A stretch of DNA of 64,000 bases from Metellina segmentata (GCA_947359465.1 OX375879.1:119118557-119182556); one strand, 5' to 3'. Positions 22,866-35,900 are shown, numbered from the stretch's first letter. The notes: a model not told the origin generated them from the sequence alone. Numbers and translations are program-made.

Positions 22866-22903
22866 CTAGTGTGGACAACTTGAATAATTTTGCTATTTAT
22901 TAG
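22866..22903 (+). repeat. Left copy of an inverted repeat flanking the piggyBac region
   Basis: gggctagtgtggacaa with an AT-rich continuation. Its inverse is at about 26298-26337. The two copies face inwards around the piggyBac remnant. TTAA duplications, expected for piggyBac, are not seen beside them. Confidence 0.45.
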
Positions 22904-23924
22904 TCAAAATCTCTGCACGTTTTTTGCAGAATAAAATAAGGTTTTGCATGGTGAAAAAGTAAGTTTCTGATTTGTTTTTTAATTACTTGATTAGACTATT
23001 TTAATTCAATATTTTTAAACAAGGTGACAGTATGTTATAAATGAATCTGTTCAATAGCTATTTTGATATTCCCTTTTGCTCTGCATGGTTTAAATTAACC
23101 AGTAGTAGGCTTAAATAAACAAATGGCTTCATGTGCCCATTTAGCTTTCAGTGGTAAAAACATGGGTTAAATTTTAGCACGTGTGCGAAAACTGGGCGAT
23201 TTCTCTTGTGATAAAATCCGTTAGAATTTATTGAATGTAATGCTTTACCGTTTTGCAATCCATTTGCATCCATCCGAGATTTTTCGATTTGCTTCATGTT
23301 TTATATGTAATTTTTTTGTATGTGTGTTTTCTTATAACATCAAAGTATATTTTCAGTATAGCATTGTTAGAAAAAATTAATGAACTTTTAAATTTTGCAA
23401 CCTGTTATATATATGAAGCACGAAAGGGCCTTAACTTGGGACCAATGCAGTCCTATTATTTTTAGATAAAAAATGGAAATACTGTTTGCATTTCACATAA
23501 CGATTTGTTAATGATAATGAGATAAAGATATTTAAATTTATAGCATTATATGTAACTTAAGTTTTTTCTACCATATGCAACAAAAATTGTGTTTGGGGAA
23601 TTCTAAGTTATTTGTTCCCCACACATAAGTATGTATATATCTGTGTACAGTCAAACCTAGTAAGCACGCATAACATAAACTGTTTTGAATCCTTGTCAAA
23701 ATGAATAACAGCAATATGATTCCATTCTGTCCTGATAGCTCAAACTACTTTCAACAACCAGCTAATATTTTGTCACCGGGTGCTCACGTTAACAAGGTTT
23801 GACTGAATTTAATTTTGGTTTAAATTTTTTTACTCTTGTATTCATAAAATTGTTTTAATGTATATAAAGGATTTAAAATTGCAACACAGCCAATTAATTA
23901 ATCATGTGATAATGAGTGCAATAA

Positions 23925-24015
23925 CAATCTAATATCGCGATATATCGTTATATCACGATTTTACCCTGGTGATATATCACAATGTAGAAATTCTAACATT
24001 GCCCAGTCCTACGTC
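23925..24015 (-). repeat. hAT-like transposon end with a TATCGCGATA motif
   Basis: On the minus strand it reads TAGGACTGGGCAATGTTAG, a short spacer, and then repeated ATATATCGCGATAT-type palindromes. This is the typical outer end of a large class of animal hAT/MITE elements. The other end was not found. Confidence 0.4.
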
Positions 24016-24361
24016 CTGAGGGAATGTTAGGACACACAATTGGTACACTAATCATTAAAGTACACACTATATCATTTCAATGCAAACATGAATTTTTATA
24101 CTATTTAATTGAAATTAGAAATAATAGAAGTACATACCAATTTTCTGCTACATGTGTTCCTTGCAAACAAAATCTGTAAACAAATTGCAAGTTTCAGTAG
24201 TTTTTATTTCCTTATTTTTTCGGACAAAACTTATATCTTCCCTTTGGAGACAACTCTTGATTTCTCTTTTGGAGGTTCTTCAATGGCAGGACAACGCTTT
24301 TTTTTTCTGTTTGCACTTGTAGTTCATGAGTTTAGCTCGAATTATCCATTCTTTTGTTTTT

Positions 24362-24455
24362 GGAGAGTGGGATGCCAGCTCAGGTGTTGCCTCATCATCT
24401 GACCAAGGTTCAAAATTACGAGGTGTTGTCCTTGGATCTTTCCCTTAGTGGACTG
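24362..24455 (+). mobile_element. SINE tail fragment
   Basis: gccagctcaggtgttgcctc, then atcatctgac and ggttcaaaatta, matches the 3' part of the SINE at 31667. Only the tail is present. It separates the piggyBac core from its C-terminal finger. Confidence 0.6.
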
Positions 24456-24865
24456 ATCCCAGACTGTTGTCAACAGCCCGTTCTGTTGCTCTAGTATGAT
24501 GCTAATTATATAAAATTACCATTCTTTTGTTGGTGTAATCACTAATAAGTAAAAAACTAATGTCTGATAGAATGTTCTGTTTCGATACACAATTGTGGGA
24601 TTTTTGTTAGATAACAAGGCGATTCTTACATTTATTGCAGCAACATTCAGAATAGAATAAAAAATGACAAGTGCCCATCTATTTGTTTTACGAGCAGTAG
24701 AATAATTGGCGCCTTCTCATCTACAACATCAACGGCTCCTTTTGTACAGTTATAGAAAGTAATAATATCTGGTTTCTTCACATCTCCCGTTTCCTTTGCA
24801 ATTTCATCATCGTTATGAATTGTTGAAAGTAAAATGGCACATTTACTTTTTTGTAATATAAGAAA

Positions 24866-25405
24866 CTAGCCACCGCGTGGCTAGTCCGGCGTTGCCCGTG
24901 GTGTTGGTTTGCTTCGCGGGCATCGTTGTGATCTGAGGTATTGATCTAGAGTAAAATTTTCCGCAGATTTCAAATCCGTTGAAGATATATTCAATTAAAA
25001 AATATTTTTTTTAAAGAAAATCGTATTTTTAGGTATCAATCTAAACTGAAATTTTCAGCAGATTTGAAATCCGTTGAAATTTTTGCTCTTTCTTTAACGG
25101 TCTAGGAGATAGAAAAAGAACTGTGACTGTAAATCATTCCTCAGGCAAAATTCCTCAGAAAAAGCTCCTTTTGGGGGGTTTCTTCTTTCGTCTGGACGAA
25201 GCGCGCTAGAAGAAGCAGATAAAGAAAGAATAAAACTTTAAATTCATTTTAAAATCTTCTATATTAAATTTTAAATTTCGCCACTACCCAAAAATTGCAA
25301 AAAAATCGGACTACCTGTCTGTCAAATCTCATTGCTGTAAGTGCCATAGAATGTCAGGATTTTGTGGCCACAAAAAAAACACACTTAATTTTATAATAGT
25401 AGAGA
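24866..25405 (-). mobile_element. Non-autonomous Helitron, family A, inserted in piggyBac
   Basis: The minus strand starts TCTCTACTATTATAAAAT and ends with hairpin CTAGCCACGCGGTGGCTAG followed by T. The body shares ATGGCACTTACAGCAATGAG, CAGGTAGTCCGA and CAGATTTGAAATCCGTTGAA with the copies at 38455 and 40201. The piggyBac frame continues on either side, so the boundaries are supported independently. Confidence 0.85.
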
Positions 25406-26297
25406 CTAATGTGTCTTGCTGGAATCCAAAGATAGATGAATGAGTTTCTCTTTACACATATTTTAAATTCAGCTCGGATTTGCCTCTTATCTTTCCGCAT
25501 TGTTTTGACGAGTGTAATTTTTTCTGAAAGTAGATCTTTCACAAGGTCGTAACTGTTATACCAATTGTCAGTGGTGAGGTTTCGACCAGATTTGTACAAG
25601 GTATAAACATCTACACTATCGCCTGCTGAATTTTAGACTTTATAGTGTCCCTCTGGTTGACATCCAAAGTACACTTCCATATTATTTGTGCAAAATGTCC
25701 ATGCATTCACTAAAGCAAATATTTTGATGCCTTATTTTGCGGGTTTATTTGGCATATACTGGCAAAAACGATCATCCAGTGTATAATGTTTCTGACAGTT
25801 CATTACAAATAACTGAAAAAGTCCCTTATATAGCAGCAAGTTTGTCATATAACTGCCTCTGCTTTCTGTCATTTATGTTGTCAAATCTTATGCAATGGAG
25901 AAGAAATAAAAACTTTTTGAGACACTGTAGTGCAGAAAATGTTGATACCAGTTCATCTGTAGTCCACAAATCTCCGAGATTCATTTTGGAAGATTTGTGT
26001 AATCCACACGTATATAATAACCCTATTAAAGCGTGGATTTCTAAAGGTCTGTTTCACATGCATCTCTTTCATGTAAAAATTTGGTGTGCATGTCTTGATA
26101 AATATATTTGTATGCTCCACAATTAGCTGTATCATGTCATGGGCTAGTGTAAACCAAAACAACTTTTTAAATAAAAGATTATTATTAAAATCTATACTGC
26201 TATATACTTTAATATATCAACCAAAAAAAAAGAAAAAAAAAGCACATTATTGTAAAAAAAAAAAAAAATAGTTGATATGTCAAGAACAATATTTACT

Positions 26298-26337
26298 ATA
26301 CTTTTTTTTGCCAAATTTATAAAAATTATCCACACTA
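26298..26337 (-). repeat. Right copy of the inverted repeat flanking the piggyBac region
   Basis: ccacactagccc preceded by AT-rich sequence; complement of the segment at 22866-22903. Confidence 0.45.
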
Positions 26338-26338
26338 G

Positions 26339-27345
26339 CCCATTATTGGTTATTGGGTAGAAAGCAGAGAGTGCAGGTAAAAGGAAATTATTCACAGTGG
26401 ACAGAAGTTATAAGTGGGGTGCCTCAGGGATCAGTTTTGGGACCAATTTTATTTATAATTTTTATAGATGATATAGGTCAGGGGATCAAGAATAGAATCA
26501 GTATATTTGCAGATGACTTACAAATATGGGGGAAAGTGGATACCAAGTTACAGATAGAAAATTTACAAGGGGATTTTGATAAGATATCCGAATGGGCTGT
26601 AAAATGGGGTATGTCATTTAATGTAGGGAAATGTCAAGTTCTGCATATGGGTTACAGGAACAGTGGAGCCGAGTACTGTCTGCAGGGAGTAAAGGTAAAG
26701 GAGGGAGAAACAGTCAAGGATCTTGGGGTGATAATTCACAGGGATTTTAAAATGGGTCACCAATGTTCAGCTGCAGGTAAAAAGGCTAATAGGTTATTGG
26801 GGTATATTAAAAAGACTGTAACTTCAAGGGATAAGAATATAATCTTGCCATTATATAAGGGTTTAGTAAGACCACATCTAGAATATGCTGTACAATTCTG
26901 GGCTCCATATATGAGAAAGGACATAGAATCAATTGAAAGGGTTCAGCACAGAGCTACAAAAATAATAAAGGGGCTAGCAAATTTCGACTATAATGAACGT
27001 TTAAGTAAGCTAAACATGTATACACTGGAAAGAAGAAGAAGGAGGGGGGATTTGATTCAGCTTTTCAAGTTTGTAAAACAAGGGGACACAGAGGGCTTAA
27101 ATTTCAATAGGGATAACAGAACAAGGGGCCATGGGTATAAATTGAATAAGACACATTTTAATCGGGATTTAAGGAAAAACTACTACTTTAATAGGGTAAT
27201 AGACAGTTGGAACGCGTTGCCAGAAAATATAGTTAATTCAAAGGGAGTGTACGAATTTAATACACAATTGGATAGTCAGTGGGAATTGGAGAATTCATAA
27301 ACAAAGGACCAGCCTTGTTGGGCTTGAGCCTGTAGCTGGTCGTCA
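26339..27345 (+). pseudogene. 5'-truncated non-LTR retrotransposon, reverse transcriptase C-terminal half
   Basis: An uninterrupted frame (to the stop at 27300) encodes the reverse transcriptase palm: SGVPQGSVLGPILFIIFIDD, then FADDLQIW (the FADD active site), then KCQVLHMGY and DLGVIIHRDFKMGHQC, and the thumb/C-terminal block VQHRATKIIKGL with RRRRGDLIQLFK. No endonuclease or N-terminal RT is present, as in typical 5'-truncated insertions. A short 3' untranslated region (to about 27345) contains agcctgtagctgg. The intact frame suggests a rather young insertion. The motif set fits the CR1/Jockey-like superfamily; the clade is not assigned. Confidence 0.88.
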
Positions 27346-27487
27346 ATATTTGTATTTTCCCCATCCATCTAGTTCATTTTTCATCATTTACTGAGTTCCA
27401 TTCCTTGAATTTTTTGTAATCAATGACTTGATTTACTTACTACCATGTAAGCATTTCAAATGGAAATACATAGCAATGATTTAGAGG

Positions 27488-27675
27488 AAACCAATGAAAA
27501 TCATTCTCAAGCGCAAGCTAAGCATTGAACACTATGAATCCAAATTTCGTTGCCATGCTAAACAAACTTTTTATCTTAGCATAGGGTTGCATTAAATCTG
27601 GATGTAAATAAGGTTACCATGTTTGTCGATAAATCACTGTTGCCCTGGATACTACATACCATCCCAAATTTCATT
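27488..27675 (+). repeat. Dispersed repeat, copy 1
   Basis: accaatgaaaatcattctca, then ttaaatctggatgt and aaggttaccatg, then tactacatacca also occurs at 31421-31562. About 150-190 bp. No coding content. Type unknown. Confidence 0.65.
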
Positions 27676-28184
27676 TCTGTTCTTGTTATTTATGTTAACC
27701 ATTTTACAAAAAAAAATCACATTTCTGTTTGCAGGAATTACCTGCAGTTTTTCTTTGAATAAATGGATTAAAAGAAGGAAATTAAAAAAAAAAATTCAGC
27801 ATAATGCAGATTTCTTCAGACTGGTAAATTTGGTATGTATGTGTTCAGTAAATTTTTCATCTTCGTATGTTCTCTACATATTTTTATTAAAATGTGTGTG
27901 GTCAAAAGTGCTTTTTTTTATCACTTTCCATCTACATCATGGATTCAACTGAAGTGAAAGCTGGATAATTCAGGATGTTGTCGATAACAAAGGCTGTCCC
28001 TGTTTCCTTGGGACAAAATCTAGACATTGGGATAGTAATAACGGGATATGTGATATTCTGCTAAGTTCCTACTGGAGATATTGCCATTGAAACCCATTTC
28101 ACCTCTGACATTTTAGGACAGGTATTAAACTTTAAAAGTAAGACAAAAAGCTTGTACAGATGCTGTTCGTACATTTTTTAGACG

Positions 28185-29010
28185 ATTTTGGTTAGCGGTA
28201 ATAAAAAATCGTTTGCTGCAAAAGAAATAATTGCAGTTGTACTATATTTTAAAAGTCAAAATTATCATCTGCGGCTTGAGAGGTTTGTTTTTATTCAAAA
28301 TGGCGTTTTTAACGTAGCAGTGGTTCAAAGGCTATTTATGCTCTTTCCGAAGAGAAATATTCATATTCCTTTATCCAAAAACAATGTGAGAGTCATGGTT
28401 TTGTGATATCTAAAGCGTCGATAGGTAATATCGTCAACAAGAAAGGAAAAAAACCTCAAATTAAAGCTTCAAGTGGGACAAAAATTCCAAACAAGTATCC
28501 AAGGAAGAAATGGACATCTTCGACTATTCAAAGGTACGTTGTTTAATGTTAAAAGAAAATCCTCCTAGTCAAAGGACAGTTGCAAAAACATTAAAATTCT
28601 CGGTGTCCACTGTAAACAAAATGATAAACGTTGATTTAAATCTTAAGAAAGCGAAAAAACGCAATGTGCATCGTCATTCTCCAAAGCATATCGCTGAATG
28701 CAGGACACACTGCCAAATTCTATATGAAAAACACTTATCCAAAGAAAAATGGAAAAAATTTGTCACAATAGATGAATTATGGGTGTATTTAAATGATTGC
28801 AGCAAAAAAAAGAGCCATAAATTATAAAAGGAGAGAAAAAAATTTAGTACATGGTTCACAGAATCGAAAGAAAGTTTTTCTAAGGGATTCATGAATGTTG
28901 CTAGTTTTTCATCTAATGGCAAGTTAAAAATAAAGAGAGTGGAAAAAAATGTCAATATTATCTCCAAATACTATCAGGAACATATTTTATCGCCAATTTT
29001 TCCAAATTAA
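28185..29010 (+). pseudogene. Tc1/mariner-superfamily transposase remnant
   Basis: The order is a paired-type helix-turn-helix region (SIGNIVNKKGKKPQIKA; NPPSQRTVAKTLKFSVSTV), then the first catalytic-type segment TIDELWVYLNDC (about 28765), then after stops and a frameshift GKLKIKRVEKNVNI and YYQEHILSPIF. These are in at least two frames. Length and order fit a single mariner-type transposase of about 340 residues that has lost function. Its ends were not identified. Confidence 0.75.
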
Positions 29011-29032
29011 ATACCATCGCTTTACCTTTAGT

Positions 29033-29110
29033 GTAGGGGTGCACAACCTTTTTGGGAGAAGGGCCACTCGCACCGTTGATTGAGACGGGGGGGGGGGGCG
29101 CAATTGAAGT
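29033..29110 (+). repeat. hAT-like transposon end with a G-run
   Basis: taggggtgcacaaccttttt followed by gggccactcgc and a G10 tract. This is the classic terminal sequence style of hAT/MITE elements (CAGGGGTGCNCAACC). No matching other end was found nearby. Confidence 0.4.
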
Positions 29111-29226
29111 TACAGCACAGACACAATGAAAGTGCTACTACCCAATTATGTACAGCTGTTATTACACTTAATATGTATAGTAAAGAAATAATAATTTTTG
29201 TTTTTAGGATTAAACTTACAAATGTT

Positions 29227-30193
29227 TCTCTATATTAAAAAAAAGTTACCGCCGACACTGCTGAATTGAAAACTGTGTTGTTTAGCTCGATTCTTAAACA
29301 ATTTCCCGAGAAAGTACTGATCGGAAAAAAACTAAATTAACATGATTTGTTCTTCATCGTATTCCCTGGACAATTATTAAGATATTTTTCCGATGCGGCT
29401 ATTAGTTTAGGGTTTATTAAGTGTCAAAATTAGAAAAGCGAAATTTCTTCAGCGAGTGAGCAAAACACATACAAATTTTCAGTCTTCAGCCGTGAGTTTT
29501 TTTTAAAGAGTACCTCTCAACGTAAATTTTTGCAGCTCGTCGAGTTTTTTTAAAATTTCAATTTGGTTCTTGATAATATTTTTTTGAAATTCAGGAAAAA
29601 TCAGGAAATTTTTGTTACTTTTTTTTAAAACTGCCATATCGATATTTTATTACTATTGTTTTTTAATTTTTAAAATATCGCAGTATACCTCAGACTGTAC
29701 TCTTTCTTACGGTACCATTATTTTAAAAATTGGTTCATAAATAAATTCTATACAATCAAAAGTTGGTGACACAAATTTCGTATTTTTTATTTCGCGGAGC
29801 ATTGTATTTGCGAAGGGTTGTATTTTTTACTATCGGGTTTGCCAGATATCAAATTTATCGTAGCGACAATTGCCATAAAAACGATTTCTTTTTACTTGGC
29901 GAGGAAAAAGGCTCGCATTTTTCCCTCTGTTCTCAGACGGTTTACCGAGAAAGTACAAAGTACACATCATAAAGTTCGGAGATTAACAGGGTTTACTTAA
30001 AATTGTACAGGGAACAAGATGCAGAAGATTTTTTACTCATGCGGCTATTACTTTAGGGTGCATTAAGTGTTAAAGCAAAAAAGAGTGAAATCACTTGCGT
30101 AAGAGATATTGGTTTGCTTCGCAAACCAAACGGGATTGCGTAGCAATCCCCGGGGTTGGTGAGTGTAAGCAAGTAGGGAGCAGAGCCCCTTAG
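29227..30193 (+). mobile_element. Helitron-like element, family B, copy 2
   Basis: It starts TCTCTATATTAAAAAA and GTTACCG. It carries the family body (GCGGCTATTAGTTTAG twice, TTTTTGCAGCTCGTCGAG, CAAAAGTTGGTGACACAAAT). It ends with the cassette TTGGTTTGCTTCGCAAACC, GGGATTGCGTAGCAATCCC and AGCAGAGCCCCTTAG, followed by T. No coding capacity. Confidence 0.7.
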
Positions 30194-31420
30194 TTCTTAA
30201 AAAATTCTAGGAGCTTGTTACAGAGCTAAATGAATGATATTGTGAATAGTTTAAAAAATAAGTTAACAAACATTTGCAATGATCAATCATTTAGAATTAC
30301 TTTTAAGAATGTCATATGTACTTCAGTAAATTATTTTGGTTATAGATTTAATAACAGTAATAGTACAATCTGCAATAAAGATGAGTATCAGAAATTTTAA
30401 TGATATCAGTAAAATTGGAAATAAAAATTACAGCATCAAATATATTTAATATTAAATGTCTAAAACTTTAAACAATAATTATGTTACAGTTTGGTAATAG
30501 GATGGCTGATACTGAGTTTTACTAACTAATTTAGGTATGTTAGGTTCAATACTGCTAGTAGAAACTCTTAAGACTGATTTTAAATGTTTGACAGTCAATT
30601 TGCTTCTTAACTTAAATCCTCTTGGAAGTTTATAGTCAAGCACTTTACAAATCCCCAATTCCATCCTTATAATCAACTCATTTTTAAGATTTCCAAATGT
30701 GAGATACAGTGAGGTATCTGTGTCATTAATGAAATAATTGTATTTAGTAAAATAGGAGACTGTTTTTACTTGTTCATGTGAAGAATTGAGTTACCAAATC
30801 AACTTTTGGTTTTTATTTGATCATTAGATTAATTTGAACTGCAGCAAATTGACAGAATTTATGCTTCAGATTTCGGTAAATATGTAGTATCTGGGGCAAG
30901 ATTTGTTGCCAAGCAATTTTTCTTGCCAAATGAAGATGGCAGCCATCTTGCCGATTAGATTAGTTATATATGGAAGTGAAAATGAAAATGCACAAGTAAA
31001 AGTTAAGAATAATTTAAAGCAAATTTTCTGATTCTTTGTAAGCAAAATCCAAATGGTGAATCTTTGCATATAAAGAAAAAAAGTAAATAAAAATGAAACT
31101 TTCTGGCACCATTCAATCACTCTCGAGCTCTCCGGATTTGCAACAGATTCATTATACATTTTCCCAACAAAATACAAATTTAAACGTTCAGTCAAACCAT
31201 ACATTGCCATACCTGATCGAGGGAAAGTGAGCGGCTAATAAATCTATATTTACTAACGATAATTACTTAATTTAATTTGTAATTAAAAAACCCAAATAAA
31301 TAGCAATAAAAATGTACAGCTTAAAGTTTGTGGAAATCCAATGGAACAATGAGTAACACAGAGCAAAATAACAGTGAAATTGTGAAATTCGCTGCAATCT
31401 GAAAAATCCGTTTAAGCAGT
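30194..31420. other. AT-rich sequence, no gene seen
   Basis: Short frames on the minus strand (30479-30676, 30866-31210) show no domain and are not called. Confidence 0.5.
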
Positions 31421-31562
31421 TACCAATGAAAATCTTTCTCAAGCGCTAACCACGCACAGAACACAATAAATTTCATTGCCTTAAATCTGGATGTCAAAAA
31501 GGTTACCATGTTAGCTCCGAATACGGATACTACATACCACCCCAGAACCCATTTGCTCAAGG
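31421..31562 (+). repeat. Dispersed repeat, copy 2
   Basis: Same family as 27488-27675, with small deletions. Confidence 0.65.
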
Positions 31563-31666
31563 TGCAAAATAGCTCCTACTTTATTTGTCAAATTCTTTCC
31601 AACTGTAAAAATAATCTAATTAACTCTAAATCAACTTGATGCAACCAAAGACTTATGCACGGGGGC

Positions 31667-32012
31667 CATTGTGGCTCAGTGGGTATGTCCACTACGCTAG
31701 CAACCTTCAAGTTGTAGGTTTGATTTTCATGTCAAGTGCATTTCTATATTAGTGAATGTCTCTGTTCTGTGTCAGTAAAAACTTTTATGTGCATATGTCT
31801 ACTTGATATTGTACGTCGTGTGTCTGGTATAACTTGGCCAAATATAGCCCTTTCACCATATACCCCCAAACAGCCAGAGTACTGGTGCCCGTTAAATCTG
31901 TCACTGACCCATATATCCTTACGTTGGTGTTGTGAGGAAATTTTGGGTGACAGCTCAGGTAGGATCTCGTCATCTGAACTTGGTTCAAAATGATGAGGAA
32001 TTTGGACTTTCC
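31667..32012 (+). mobile_element. tRNA-derived SINE
   Basis: The head has an RNA polymerase III A box (TGGCTCAGTGGG at about 31673) and a degenerate B box (GTAGGTTTGATTTTC at about 31717) at tRNA spacing. It is followed by a tRNA-unrelated body (ctctgttctgtgtcagtaaa) and the tail gacagctcaggtaggatctc...ggttcaaaatgatgagg. Relatives of the tail occur at 24362 and 36400, and of the body at 33280. It is not a functional tRNA gene: no acceptor stem or intact B box. Confidence 0.75.
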
Positions 32013-32853
32013 TTTATGAGGTTGATTCAATTACCTACTTTTTCTAAACCATACATTAGCAAAAGATACCCTTGTACATACTTGTCATTAATACACCCAT
32101 TTGTACACATAATAGCCAATAGTTAAATTAAATAATTTCATGCATACATTTTCACACTGGCGCAGCTTTGAAAACAGACTAACTGCAATGCTTTTGGTGC
32201 ATGTTTTGTTGTGCAATTTTGTAACAATTTATGTTAGGCAAAGGCATACCCTTTTTGTGAGGATTATAGCCACTTTGCAATTATCTGAATATCTTTTTTA
32301 TTAATATTTGTAAATTGTTATCTTTTTTATTTCACCATGCCTAAATAACTCTAATTTACTTACTAAAACTAATGTGATCTTTTGTAACATTTATATAATC
32401 TAGGCTTGTTCCAATAGACTTAAAACTAATGAATTATTTAGTTTGAACAAATTTCTATAACAATATTTCAGAAAAAGTAAAGATTTTTTGTTTAAGTAAT
32501 AAAATACTTAGTAGAAAAATAATAATTAGTCCTTTAGTTTCTAAAAATATTATACAAATTCTTATCAATTATTTTTTAATTATTTCCTGCTAATCCTAAA
32601 ATGGTGTTTTTTCTAAGAAATTCTTCCATGGCTACATTAAAAAACACCAAATACATTTCCACAAAAAAGTATGTCAGAGCTGTACCCAAAGTGTTGCCAC
32701 TTTAATGCAGTTAAAAATAGTGTACATTTTTGTATTTTGATCTCATCCCAAAACAATTCAATGATAAAAGTGCCACATTTTTAAACATCTGTATATAAAT
32801 GAGATTTTTTATTCTAACAATTCCTTTTTAGCTAAGTAATATTCATCATCAAA

Positions 32854-32992
32854 ATGAATGGACATGAGGATAACAGAAACGAAAAGGGACAAATTGACCA
32901 ACCGGAAAGCTACCCAAAACCGAGGTTACAAGTTATAAGAACTCTTGCTTTTAAGTCAGCTCTAGATGGTATTTTAGGTGGACCTAAAAAAG
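32854..32992 (+). CDS. TUT4/7-like gene, coding exon 1 (residues 1-46)
   Basis: The ATG follows an acceptor (ttttag, 32831) by 22 bp, and an in-frame TAA at 32833 excludes an earlier start. An untranslated exon must therefore lie upstream. The exon encodes a polar start and then VIRTLAFKSALDGILGG. The donor is AAAG|GTAACT, phase 1. Confidence 0.75.
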
Positions 32993-35900
32993 GTAACTGT
33001 AATTTACACCCTAGTCCTTTATTTTTTATTGTTAAATATAATTTTTTATGTTTTTTGGTGTGTAAAAAGTCTGAGAAAGGAAAATGTTTGGTAATTTAAG
33101 CACATACTGTTTCATTACTTTAGCTATTTTTTAAAATATATGCTCCTCCCTCATTTTTAATAAACGCCCATTTTACAGACTCTATTGTATGAAATTTTAT
33201 CCCATCCTGTCGAAATATCACTGGAACAAAGTTTATTTCCCATTAAAATAAGATTCTGTTATCCAGTGCTTTTACCTAGACTCAAGGTAGGAGTCATTGA
33301 GTTGTAGCAGGTTCTATTCCTTCCTGAGTGTATTTATCTTCTGTGTCAGTAAAGCTTTCCTTGTTTACACAAGTATTCCTTGAATACACAAGGAATATAT
33401 ATTCATTTGACGTTTGGTGCAATTTGACCATTTTTGGCGTGTTTCATAAAAAAAAACCTTAGCAACCATTCGGGTTTGTAAAACAGATCTTGATTGCATT
33501 TAATTCAGTTGTAGACTATGTTGGGGGTGTAAAATAATCCTTTTTTATTAGTTGACAGTTAATCTTAAATTTAACATGATAAAATTCAATAGTTATTAAT
33601 AAATTTCATCCCTTTAAAAATAATTGTGATGAATATGTAATGCAATTTATCTCCAATTCTTATTTTCAGCAGCAGAATAGTTTCTGATTTTTAAAAGAAA
33701 ATGAATAATATACCTCCAATATACTTTTTTTGTTAGCAGATTGAGAATTATGATGAATGCTATGTATTCCCATTTGGTTTGCTTCGTAAACAAACTCCAC
33801 ATGCTCGTGAATGTCGTTGAAGTGACTTTTATCAACATCATAAACCAAATCAGGCTGGAATAGGAAAACTTGGCAAGGTTCCAAAGACAATTCGGTTGAA
33901 AAACGCTCGTGATGTCAGTGGTCGAAAATTGCAAAATCGGCTCGCTTCTTTCTGACATCACATTTCGAATGGAAGAAAGAATGGTGAAAAAACTAATAAA
34001 TTCATTTTAAAATGTTCTAGATAAAATTTTAAAATTTGGGTGCATAAGAAATATTTTAAAAAATTCGAACTACCTGTGTTTCAATTTTTATTATTGTAAG
34101 TGCCATAATGGCCAGGACACTATATACAGTACATAGAGTATTACTTATATAAGTAGATATGCACCATTTAGTATGAGTGTTTTAGAGCTGGAAGTACAAA
34201 AATCTTCAGCAATGATAGGACAATCAATTTGTTTTTTACACAAAACTCAAATAATACAAGAAAAAAATCTTGATATATCCTCGTACAGATAACTCGCCAC
34301 ATTTTATAAGTTGTAATTTTTTTTTAGTGTCATCTAGCTCTCTGAGGTTATTCAAAATACATAACGTCAATATCTGAATAAAATACCTTTTAGCATATCG
34401 TACAGATTACTATCAATAAAAAGCAAATTAGTTTGGCGATATTTTCCTTTCAGTAGTACTTTTTTATGTTTCAAATGTTGCCAAATCATTTATATGAATT
34501 TGCCCTCCACATCCTGAGGTGTGTACAGGCATCTCGACCCCAATGTACCCTATGATCTTTCCTCCCTTTCATTGTTACCCTCATAAATAGAATTAAATGA
34601 GATCTGAAATGTGAGTTAATGACAACACTGCTATCAATAGGTATTAGCAGTAAAGAAACTTTATAGCAGATACCATACATGGATCTGCTAGTTTTACACT
34701 ATTGCTTTGTGAGGTTATACGTATAATCTTTGATTTATTTTGCAGGTAATGGAAGAGGTAAACATTCTAGCTCATATGCAGAGCTTTCTGCAGACTTTAA
34801 TAAAAGTTCATCAAGCCGACAGGTTTCTCGTAACGATGAATCTGAACAGCCTCCTACATTGGGGAACGAACCCAGTGTGCGAAAAATCAAATATGAAAAT
34901 CGTTCATTACCTTACAGGGAGTTACAGACTTCTGGTACAAAAACAAACTGTCAAGTACGAAATCAAAGCAAACAGAATTTCCGAAGCGATTCAACTGAAA
35001 GTAGACCACAATATTCACATAAGTTCAGCGGAGAACCCCATCACCAAAATTTTAAGAAAGGTCCTTACCAGAGAGACTCATTTTCACCAAACTTTTTGGG
35101 TTCCAGAGGCAGTCAAGAGAATCTAGACTTAAATGGAAATCGTGATGTGAATTATTCAACTAATAAGCATGGAAATGAGCACAGAGGAAAGACTTATATG
35201 CAGAGATTTATTTATGAGGATCGTGATTTCAAGCATTTTAAATCGGGACGTAAGCATCCGTTGTCGAGAAGCCACGATTCTTTGGTGGATTGTAACAGTA
35301 CAAATGGACCTGATGAGCAAGACTCTTGGACTCACAATCAAAATAGTAAGCAAGCCGTGAATTCATTTGGTGGTGGAGATTCAGTATCCACATACAAAAG
35401 AAACTATCAAGGTCCTAATAGAAGCGAGTCAAAAAGCAAAGGTTATGGCTTAATAAATAAGAGAGATCAATCATCTTTTGGCTATAAATCCCATGGGGAA
35501 GAAAATCAGTTCAGGTCAGCCAAACATAGTGCTGAGGTAGAAAATAAAGTCAGTTTCTCTACACCTTATCATTCAGACAAAAAAAGCCATCCTAAAGCAA
35601 CCAATCACGATAGGAAATATCTAAAAAATGATACTCGTGACACAGATCCTCATCACAATTCATATTTGAAAAGAGGTGCTTTTAATAAAAATCCTCCCCT
35701 CAAAAGCATTTCTCTAGACACAGATAAGAGATCTTCTCATGCTACTTTTGATACAAATCATCACTTGAGAAGTGGCACCTGGGACTCGGATGACTGTGAA
35801 TCTTCAACATCGTATGAGCCACGAGTGAATGAAAACAAACAACCAGAAAATTTAAAAATTACTAAAAATGTTGGTTCTGATGAAAATAAAGAATCACTAA

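Larger units (their letters stand above)
24110..26165 (-). pseudogene. piggyBac transposase remnant, interrupted by a Helitron and a SINE piece
   Basis: Read downward from about 26000: KFLFLLHCIRFDNIND, YTLDDRF, then QYMPNKPAK*GIKIFALVNA and NMEVYFGCQPEGHYKV (25600-25780), then SGRNLTTDNWYNSYDLVKDL and TLVKTMRKDKRQIRAEFK (about 25440-25590). The chain breaks at the Helitron (24866-25405) and resumes with CAILLSTIHNDDEIAKETG, PDIITFYNCTKGAVDVVDE (24700-24840) and SILNVAAINVRIAL. The cysteine-rich C-terminal finger (RYKFCPKK, TETCNLFTDFVCKEH) is at about 24130-24230. Several stops and frameshifts are present. The motifs are diagnostic of piggyBac transposases with the DDD catalytic core. Confidence 0.88.

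Noticed and set aside
22643..22903. Open frame of 86 residues with membrane-like segments
   Set aside because: Single isolated frame in AT-rich sequence that ends in the inverted repeat; no homology recognised and no splice or promoter context.
31667..31740. tRNA gene
   Set aside because: A- and B-box motifs are present but the B box is degenerate, no acceptor stem forms, and a SINE body follows.
34740..35360. Open frames in other phases and on the minus strand within exon 2
   Set aside because: They overlap a long frame with correct splice borders and show repetitive I/L/S-rich translations typical of shadow frames of low-complexity sequence.
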